DNA from: Thermoproteota archaeon
GTDB lineage: Archaea; Thermoproteota; Thermoprotei; Thermoproteales; Thermocladiaceae
Assembly (NCBI GenBank): GCA_013153895.1
Contig: JAADDN010000177.1
Span: 1-5,283, forward strand
Length of the DNA: 5,283 bases
Reading direction: 5' to 3'
The translations under genes were made by a program, and so were the position numbers. Position 1 is the stretch's first letter. Each line of letters starts with the position of its first letter. Under the pieces are notes generated by a model, which was not told the DNA's origin, made no database searches, and worked only from the letters and a program-made list of their open reading frames with translations. Shown piece by piece: positions 1 to 5,283 of the stretch.

Positions 1-1275
1 GTTTTCTCCTCTAATACTACTAGCTAACTCGTATAGTGATCTTATAATCTTTATATCTTCATCGTTTAGAAATATATGGCATTTCTCAATAAATTTTTCA
101 AGAGCATCATCCGGATCTATTTTCTCAACTATCTCAGATTCATCTGCTATTAGACCTACATCTTCGTATGATAGACCTAGAATTGAGTCTGCTATAAGCT
201 CGGCTTCTTTATCAAGTTCGCTTATAACCTTTGACAAATCTTTACCGGACTTTCTTGATATTAAAGACTCGCTTCTCCTCATTAGTATGCGATTTAACGT
301 TATTAATGCTGCTCTCGGGCTTGATGAAGCCCTCTTAGCTATTAATGTGAGAAGTAAGGGTAGAGCTCTAGGTTCCTCCCCGATCTTATCATAATACTCA
401 AGTAGTTTCCTTCTTAAAAAGGCTATTAACTCGTTATGAAACTTTATCTCCTCATCTGAGGCCTTAATGACTCGTGCCTTAAATTTGCAGTCAGTAAACA
501 CTTTTCTTTTTTCATAAATCTCGTTTACATCAATTTTAGTTCTCCTAAATACTATAGAACCAACTATAGTTCTATAGAAGTCGATGGTATCAAGTTCTCT
601 AGCAGAACCCTTTAAGTAGATGTCTACTAGTTTTATTCTTTCAATATAATCTTCTACTTTTCCTCTATGAGGGGTTGCAGAGAGAAAAATAACGTTAGCA
701 CCTTGTTTTCTAACTAATGCACTGACTAGCTTGTACCGTTGAGTCTCTCTATTTCCGATTTTTCCAACTCTGTGAGCCTCATCGACAACTACTATATCCC
801 AACTTACTTTAAGAATCTTATTTGCGTTGTTTTCTCTTTTCAAAAAGTCTATTGATGCTATATATATACCGTGTGGAAACCCCTGTACAAGATATTTGTC
901 AGTAGTATTTCTTTCAAGTTTATACACGTTGATGTCCGGTATAAAACCAAAGCGCTTTAACTCAGATACCCACTGATGGACAAGCGTTCTGGGTACAAGT
1001 ATTAAAGTTCTCTTAGCTTCGCCTAATTCATGTAAGTACTTTATGACAAGTATAGCTTCAACAGTTTTTCCAAGACCTATCTCATCTCCTATTAATACAC
1101 GTATCGGTCTTCTTGATAAGATTCTCGATAGAAGCTCAACCTGATGTGCATATGGATGTAAAGGCTCATCTGGGCTCTCACAATATCTCAAGATTAGAAA
1201 GTATGGATGATAACGAAATCCGTGAATAATAGTCTTAACAATTCTCGCTATGTTGCCAAGTATGTTAGATACCAT
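1..1275 (-). CDS. SNF2/RapA-type DEAH helicase, N-terminal part (3' end beyond window)
   Basis: This is the N-terminal 425 codons of a superfamily 2 helicase, translated by hand from position 1275 down to the window edge with no stop. Visible motifs are a Q-like HQ at residues 44-45, Walker A GDEIGLGKT at 63-71, motif Ia ILVPRTLVHQW around 92-102, motif II DIVVVDEAH at 160-168, motif III SATPH at 199-203, and the SNF2-type block VFRRTK at 242-247. GDE(I/V)GLGKT and the later stretch KRASSSPRAALITLNRIL (314-331) fit the RapA/HepA (COG0553) branch, which includes DrmD of DISARM, rather than eukaryote-like remodellers. Only RecA lobe 1 and the linker are present; motifs IV-VI should lie beyond position 1. 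The family uses ATP to translocate on double-stranded DNA or remodel protein-DNA complexes; the role in defence is inferred from the neighbours. The ATG at 1275 overlaps the preceding gene by 11 bases. An in-frame GTG at 1302 is a serious alternative because a GGGGAG lies 6 bases before it; it would add nine residues (MLQRHLDNY). Confidence 0.93.
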   Translation of the reverse strand, partial: MVSNILGNIARIVKTIIHGFRYHPYFLILRYCESPDEPLHPYAHQVELLSRILSRRPIRVLIGDEIGLGKTVEAILVIKYLHELGEAKRTLILVPRTLVHQWVSELKRFGFIPDINVYKLERNTTDKYLVQGFPHGIYIASIDFLKRENNANKILKVSWDIVVVDEAHRVGKIGNRETQRYKLVSALVRKQGANVIFLSATPHRGKVEDYIERIKLVDIYLKGSARELDTIDFYRTIVGSIVFRRTKIDVNEIYEKRKVFTDCKFKARVIKASDEEIKFHNELIAFLRRKLLEYYDKIGEEPRALPLLLTLIAKRASSSPRAALITLNRILMRRSESLISRKSGKDLSKVISELDKEAELIADSILGLSYEDVGLIADESEIVEKIDPDDALEKFIEKCHIFLNDEDIKIIRSLYELASSIRGEN

Positions 1276-1726
1276 ATAATTGTCTAAATGCCTTTGCAAC
1301 ACTTAGCACTCCCCAATACTTTTCTATCTCATACAAGTTAATAAGCTTTGAAAACCAAAACAGTACCTCAAACTCTGGTAGATTGATTGTCAACTTAATT
1401 AGAGATTCAACACTTGAACTTTCGTTAAGAAACTGTCTAATACCTGAGAATAATATGATCCTTCTAAATACTTTATCGATACTATGAGGATCATCACTAC
1501 TTAAAATTATAGTGTTTCCCTTGTCCTCATATTCTGCTCTCAATCCCCTTAATACCCATACGATATCACCTTTTCTTACCTTAGCCTCAAATAGAGGTCT
1601 ACTTCTAGGGCTAGGTAGGAAAAGGTAGAATCTTGCTATATCTACTTGACGATCTTTCCTGACTTTTTTCGAGAAAACTATTGTTCTAAAGACCATTAGC
1701 TCGCCGGATAATATCTGGGTTCGCAC
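1265..1726 (-). CDS. Small uncharacterised protein between DUF499 ATPase and helicase
   Basis: I do not recognise this 153-residue protein. It starts with GTG at 1726, 29 bases after the stop of the ATPase gene; an in-frame stop lies just upstream. ATG at 1696 (residue 11, beginning MVFRTIVFSKK) is an alternative giving 143 residues; neither start has a good ribosome binding site. The first half looks beta-rich with alternating hydrophobic strands (12-19, 32-38, 54-59, 72-75) and many Lys/Arg, including KVRKDRQ and EAKVRKGD. The second half (about 84-153) looks helical and aromatic-rich, with LFWFSKLINLYEIEKYW at 122-138 and the ending AKAFRQLYGI. No signal peptide, membrane helix, zinc-binding cysteines or nuclease motif is visible, and there is no Cys at all. 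Its stop overlaps the helicase start, so the two are probably translationally coupled. Position suggests a dedicated subunit or adaptor for the ATPase or helicase; nucleic-acid binding through the basic first half is only a guess. Confidence 0.85.
   Translation of the reverse strand: MRTQILSGELMVFRTIVFSKKVRKDRQVDIARFYLFLPSPRSRPLFEAKVRKGDIVWVLRGLRAEYEDKGNTIILSSDDPHSIDKVFRRIILFSGIRQFLNESSSVESLIKLTINLPEFEVLFWFSKLINLYEIEKYWGVLSVAKAFRQLYGI
1309..1314 (-). promoter_or_regulatory. Possible Shine-Dalgarno site for the helicase GTG start
   Basis: On the minus strand GGGGAG is followed by TGCTAA and then GTG (1300-1302), which is in frame with the helicase. The 6-base spacing is right for an archaeal ribosome binding site pairing with the CCUCC of 16S rRNA. 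It lies inside the 3' end of the preceding small gene. If used, it moves the helicase start to 1302 and makes the overlap 38 bases; the downstream ATG at 1275 has no comparable site. Confidence 0.35.
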
Positions 1727-1755
1727 ATAATAATCTTATCTTCAGCATGTCAATA

Positions 1756-4700
1756 TTATTCGTACAGGACATATTCGAGAAATTGTTCAAGCTCCCTCTT
1801 TTCAACTTCGCTAAAACTTGGTGTTGTAAGAAACGTACCATCTCTAGGTCTGAGAACTAGTTCTATATGCGAGTTAATATTCATTACAGGATACCGTGTA
1901 ACTAAACTTCTAATAACGGCTAAAAAATCGTCTATATACACATTCTCCACGTTTATCACAACGTTCGACTTTCCTTTACCTACTAGGCCTTCTAGCTCTA
2001 AGCTGAACTTTCCATTAGAGACTACTACATCCTTACCAAACTTGGTAAGTATCTGAAGCGGCTTTAGATACAGCTTATCAATTCTAAGAACTATCTCCTT
2101 AACTTTGGAGCCAGGAGGGGGTACACCTCTTATACGCTTTTCACTTTCAAGTGACCTTACTCTAATGACTACTCTAGAACTGTCAAGTACTCTATTCTCA
2201 CAATCCCTTACCTCTATTGTGGTGACGTACTCTCCCGGCTCTGATGGTGCTTTTATTTCCCATATTAGTCTTTCCTCGCTAAAGTTGTCATTTATGCTTA
2301 ATTTAGTCTTATCTAGCTTGCCCATTGATACTGATAATTCTACATCTCCGATAAATGGTCCCATACGACTTACAAACACTTTAATATGAATATTCTCTTC
2401 AGGAGAAGTTTCAATGAAAGTCTTCTCGAGCTCAAGCTTAACCAGGGCGGTCCTCACTGTCTTTACGATTGGAGCGGTCTTGAGAATTTCCATATCAAAT
2501 TTCTCAATATCTTCTAATACAGCATCGATAGGAATAAGATCGTCATTAATCTTAATATAATACTCTATGATCTTTCGAAGGCCTCCTACAACTATCTCAT
2601 GTTTTTTCAATTTTTTCATCTGCTCTATAAGTGCTATCTTCCACGGCAATACCATACAGTCATCATGGATTTTATCAGGTAATAGTTTCTCTCCTTCAGC
2701 TACTTCAGGCACATCTTTAAACGATTCTATAGATCCTTCATAGATTCTCTTATAGTATACTCTGTCCCCGCATCTGAGTCCTATATCCAGTTTTTCGAGA
2801 CCCTCAGATAAAGCCTCGATTATCTTATTCTTTGGAACAGCTGGTAGTATAGGATTCGAATAAAAGTAATCAATAATATCACTAATAAATCTTTCTCTAT
2901 CCCCATTAACTATATCAACACCAATACATCTTAACAGATATTCGAGAGTATCAAAATCAATATCAAATTTAACTTTATCAACGCCAATATCTGATAATGC
3001 TTTCTCAACAGATACTAATAATGCCTCAGCTGGAATTAGTCTTACCTCTCTTACAATATTTCTCCTAGAAGTTTCGTCGAAAAAGGGATATGCTACCTTA
3101 TCTAACATTGTAACAATGTACGTGAGCAAATTCTGTAGTATTGTATTACGATAGTTATTGAGCTTCTCGCCCATCACGCGTTTAATCATTGAATATTCTT
3201 CGGAAGACGATGAAGCTGGTATGTACTTATCTAATTCACGCTCAACCTCATTACACGCTATAACCTTCTTTGCAGTATCTAACACAATTCTTACCTTCTC
3301 TACCTTACTGGGCGATAATACATATACAGTATTTTTATATATTCTTTCACCATTCCTCTTACTGTATATTACTTCGAGCAATTTTTTCTCCCTATCCGAA
3401 GATCTATCCTCTTCAGGTATATCAATACAGGTATATACTATGTATGCCTTTTCATCGTAATCTATAGGTTCGCAGCTTCTGCTTACTACTGAGCGCTGAG
3501 CATCGAACACTCTCGGAAGTATCTTTTTGCTTTTTCTTCTTTGAACATCTTCCCTCGATTTTACTAGAAGCTCGCGTATATACTCGTGGACTATCTCCCA
3601 TGCCTTATTATCATCTACATATCTTGCCCTTTCTTCGACATATTTAATCGGAGTAACGTATATGGTAAACCATAACCTACCCGTTGTCTCATCTCTTACA
3701 ACATAGATCAAATTCTCATTAATCCATCTTATAGTATCAGTAATATCTTTTGGATAGATGCCTCTTGCTCGAAATGAGGCTGGTTCATAGACCATTAAGG
3801 AGAGCTCTTTTTCGTTAGGAAATGGTAGGGATTTGGGATGGAGAACACCGCCATACACGAAAGTCTTGACAAATATTGATAATGCAGTTATCTTTGCTAA
3901 CCATGGATTATCTGCTTTACGGGTTCTTTCCTTAATATCTGTATCAACAACCTGTTTAAAGCTCTCATATATCCCTTTAAGGAGTAGTTCTTTTATACAT
4001 TCTTCAGTTACATCTATATGCCAGGGAGCTATTAAATCAAAAACTTCATTAGAACGTAATACTATCTCTCTTAAGACTATCCTACTAATTCTAACAAGAT
4101 CTCTTGTTCTTTGTAACCCTTCATGCTTATCTAATATCTCAAGTAGCGTCTCTACGTACTTAGGGTGGAATGGATATGTATCCAATATCCTGTTAATAAT
4201 ATCCCTATACCCTGGTCCAAATATATGCTCGTTATCCTTATAGACAATACTAAGATACTCATAAACTTCCTTTGCCTTTTCACGATCTATTTTCTCGAAT
4301 AGTCTTACCCTTAGAAGTGCTGGTATGTCTCGAGGAGCTATTGGCGATACATAATGAGTAGTCTGCCTATGTACTATTCTAAACAGGTTCTCAATAGTTC
4401 TCCTAATTACATCATAGGCAGGCTCCACCAATACTCTATTCTCATTTCTCTCAGCAGGTAACGAAATAATTAAAATTACATTATGAGACAATTCAACAGC
4501 ATTTACTAGAGAAGCTATGAAACTCTCTATAGCATAGGCGTATCTCCGAAGATTCTCATCTCCAGAGAGAACTAAGCGTTTAATATACTCAGCTATTTCG
4601 TCAATTAATATAACAACCTTCTTACCTCTAAATAGCTCAAGCAACTTATCAACCTCAGGCGGCGTTAAAGTAACGTCCTTATCTTTCATCATCGCATACA

Positions 4701-5211
4701 TTCCCAACGCGTGAGCTACATACCCCCACAATGTCTTGACACAGTACGCACCAACTTCTAACGGACTACTTGGACTTGGAGCTAGAGCTGAGTAAAAACC
4801 ATCAATAACAATTACATTAATGGAATCTCCTCGAACTACTTCAGATAACTCCTCGACAATTCTCCTAACTTTATCATAATATTCCACCTTCTCAGGTACA
4901 GCAAGTAGAAGTGAGCGAGGACTACTAAGAGCATGATATATAGTCACTAAAGTATGAGTCTTACCACCCCCAAAGTACGCCGTTAAAACTAGTATCTTCT
5001 TGCCTCCTTCTCCTTTAACAACATCAATTATATTCTCTAAAACACCTAGCAGTTGTTCTGTAACTAAAGTACGTTTGAAAAACTCGCTAGGGTTAGTATA
5101 GATCTCATGCTCCTTACCTAAGACAACACCTCCAAGAGACGGTGCCAACTTAGTATCTAACGAAGCATCAAAGAGATCCTCTCTAGCCTTATTTTCCCCC
5201 GAAAGCACCAT
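1756..5211 (-). CDS. DUF499/COG1483 AAA+ ATPase, defence-island type
   Basis: This is a complete 1151-residue P-loop ATPase. The N-terminal block with LGGVVLGKEHEIY (26-38) and NPSEFFKRTLVTEQLL (40-55) matches the DUF499 family and precedes Walker A AYFGGGKTHTL (78-88; Lys84, Thr85). Walker B is VVILIDEIAEY (199-209; Asp204, Glu205). A sensor-1-like strand, NVILIISLPAERNE, covers 244-257. The conserved YPFHP (346-350) and GLQRTRDLVRISR (365-377) close the AAA+ part. Helical, charged middle regions follow, with a Ser-rich hinge ASSSSEEY (666-673). Residues about 940-1018 form an Ig-like beta-sandwich pattern (WEIKAPSEPGEY, 984-994), then a last mixed domain at about 1036-1125. The protein is soluble; no membrane segment is seen. 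Known relatives sit beside DUF1156/COG1743 methylases and helicases in defence islands, with no established mechanism; an ATP-driven switch or DNA-motor role is inferred. ATG at 5211 follows the upstream stop by 6 bases, without a clear Shine-Dalgarno site. BREX BrxC/PglY ATPases are of similar size, but the FGGGKTHT and YPFHP motifs favour DUF499. Confidence 0.93.
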   Translation of the reverse strand: MVLSGENKAREDLFDASLDTKLAPSLGGVVLGKEHEIYTNPSEFFKRTLVTEQLLGVLENIIDVVKGEGGKKILVLTAYFGGGKTHTLVTIYHALSSPRSLLLAVPEKVEYYDKVRRIVEELSEVVRGDSINVIVIDGFYSALAPSPSSPLEVGAYCVKTLWGYVAHALGMYAMMKDKDVTLTPPEVDKLLELFRGKKVVILIDEIAEYIKRLVLSGDENLRRYAYAIESFIASLVNAVELSHNVILIISLPAERNENRVLVEPAYDVIRRTIENLFRIVHRQTTHYVSPIAPRDIPALLRVRLFEKIDREKAKEVYEYLSIVYKDNEHIFGPGYRDIINRILDTYPFHPKYVETLLEILDKHEGLQRTRDLVRISRIVLREIVLRSNEVFDLIAPWHIDVTEECIKELLLKGIYESFKQVVDTDIKERTRKADNPWLAKITALSIFVKTFVYGGVLHPKSLPFPNEKELSLMVYEPASFRARGIYPKDITDTIRWINENLIYVVRDETTGRLWFTIYVTPIKYVEERARYVDDNKAWEIVHEYIRELLVKSREDVQRRKSKKILPRVFDAQRSVVSRSCEPIDYDEKAYIVYTCIDIPEEDRSSDREKKLLEVIYSKRNGERIYKNTVYVLSPSKVEKVRIVLDTAKKVIACNEVERELDKYIPASSSSEEYSMIKRVMGEKLNNYRNTILQNLLTYIVTMLDKVAYPFFDETSRRNIVREVRLIPAEALLVSVEKALSDIGVDKVKFDIDFDTLEYLLRCIGVDIVNGDRERFISDIIDYFYSNPILPAVPKNKIIEALSEGLEKLDIGLRCGDRVYYKRIYEGSIESFKDVPEVAEGEKLLPDKIHDDCMVLPWKIALIEQMKKLKKHEIVVGGLRKIIEYYIKINDDLIPIDAVLEDIEKFDMEILKTAPIVKTVRTALVKLELEKTFIETSPEENIHIKVFVSRMGPFIGDVELSVSMGKLDKTKLSINDNFSEERLIWEIKAPSEPGEYVTTIEVRDCENRVLDSSRVVIRVRSLESEKRIRGVPPPGSKVKEIVLRIDKLYLKPLQILTKFGKDVVVSNGKFSLELEGLVGKGKSNVVINVENVYIDDFLAVIRSLVTRYPVMNINSHIELVLRPRDGTFLTTPSFSEVEKRELEQFLEYVLYE

Positions 5212-5217
5212 AGCTTA

Positions 5218-5283
5218 CTATCTCTCATCACTAGTCTGCATATACCTTAATATACCTTCCCTCTCCTTTAAACCCAAGACCTC
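5218..5283 (-). CDS. C-terminal end of an upstream gene (partial)
   Basis: From the window edge the minus strand stays open for 21 codons (starting EVLGLKEREGILRYMQ and ending SDER) and then meets tandem stops TAG (5218-5220) and TAA (5215-5217). The composition, rich in Glu, Arg, Leu and Lys and helix-like, and the 6-base gap to the ATPase start both suit the tail of an operon gene. A second frame is also open from the edge (GLGFKGEGRYIKVYAD, stop TAG at 5231-5233), so the frame is not proven. The fragment is too short to identify. In related loci the gene beside a DUF499 ATPase is often a DUF1156/COG1743 adenine-specific DNA methylase; that is an expectation from gene order only, not something seen here. 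Confidence 0.5.
   Translation of the reverse strand, partial: EVLGLKEREGILRYMQTSDER
5240..5258 (-). repeat. Two direct copies of AAGGTATAT, 10-base period
   Basis: The minus strand carries AAGGTATAT at 5250-5258 and again at 5240-5248, separated by one base. The pair lies 29-47 bases before the ATPase start codon, inside the probable end of the upstream gene. A period of 10 bases puts both copies on nearly the same face of the helix, as expected of a tandem protein-binding site, but two 9-mers in AT-rich DNA can arise by chance. Confidence 0.4.
5247..5263 (-). promoter_or_regulatory. Weak candidate archaeal promoter (BRE plus TATA-like box)
   Basis: On the minus strand a purine-rich GAGGGAAGG (5255-5263), which could act as a BRE, is followed directly by TATATTAA (5247-5254). 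With the usual 22-27 base distance from TATA box to transcription start, transcripts would begin about 5-20 bases before the ATPase ATG, giving a short-leader or leaderless mRNA. That would fit the absence of a good ribosome binding site there. The match is partial and overlaps a likely coding region, so this is a weak call. Confidence 0.2.

Noticed and set aside
1686..1748. 20-codon minus-strand mini-frame (MLKIRLLCANPD...) beginning in the gap after the ATPase gene
   Set aside because: It is very short, lies mostly over the small gene in another frame, and has no ribosome binding site.
1727..1755. TTGACA-like element in the gap between the ATPase and small genes
   Set aside because: It resembles a bacterial -35 box, but the window is archaeal, no -10 partner or archaeal TATA/BRE fits, and the gap is too short to argue for a separate promoter.
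2105..2389. Plus-strand open frame of 94 codons
   Set aside because: It is a shadow of the Ig-like region of the ATPase; Ser/Leu-rich with no family features.
3158..3467. Two overlapping plus-strand open frames of 100 and 65 codons
   Set aside because: Both are antisense to the ATPase gene, of biased composition (Ser, Phe, Tyr, Leu), and without their own operon context.
3833..4243. Plus-strand open frame of 136 codons
   Set aside because: It is antisense to the ATPase gene and Ser/Leu/Ile-rich as expected of a shadow frame, with no recognisable motif; the minus-strand protein here carries the conserved DUF499 motifs YPFHP and QRTRDL.
1..5283. tRNA, rRNA, CRISPR array, insertion-sequence ends, hairpin terminators
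   Set aside because: No regularly spaced repeats, cloverleaf-like segments, terminal inverted repeats or hairpin-plus-T-run were found by eye, and nearly all of the window is coding.

Overview
The window reads as archaeal DNA, most likely from a hyperthermophilic member of the Thermoproteota (Crenarchaeota). It is AT-rich. Arginine is written almost only as AGA/AGG and isoleucine often as ATA. The proteins are rich in Glu, Lys, Arg, Ile and Val and poor in Cys. The order or genus cannot be fixed from the sequence alone.

All convincing genes lie on the minus strand, packed head to tail with gaps of 6 and 29 bases and one overlap, so they are probably one transcription unit. In transcription order (high to low coordinates) they are: (i) the last codons of an unidentified gene running in from beyond position 5283; (ii) a complete 1151-residue DUF499/COG1483-type AAA+ ATPase (1756-5211); (iii) a small protein of about 143-153 residues that I do not recognise (1265-1726); (iv) the first 425 or more residues of a SNF2/RapA-type DEAH helicase (1-1275), which runs off the window at position 1 before its second RecA lobe.

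The combination of a DUF499 ATPase and a SNF2-family helicase, usually with an adenine-specific DNA methylase of the DUF1156/COG1743 type, is known from bacterial and archaeal defence islands. Its general logic resembles DISARM, in which the SNF2 protein DrmD works with a methylase. My reading is a restriction-like or other DNA-targeting antiviral module: the ATPase and the helicase would supply ATP-driven DNA recognition or translocation, and the small protein between them would be an adaptor or effector specific to the system. No methylase or nuclease is visible here. If the module has them, they lie outside the window, and the gene entering at 5283 is the first place to look for the methylase.

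There are no RNA genes, CRISPR arrays, insertion sequences or convincing terminators. Non-coding sequence amounts to about 35 bases. The plus strand holds only shadow reading frames antisense to the ATPase gene.
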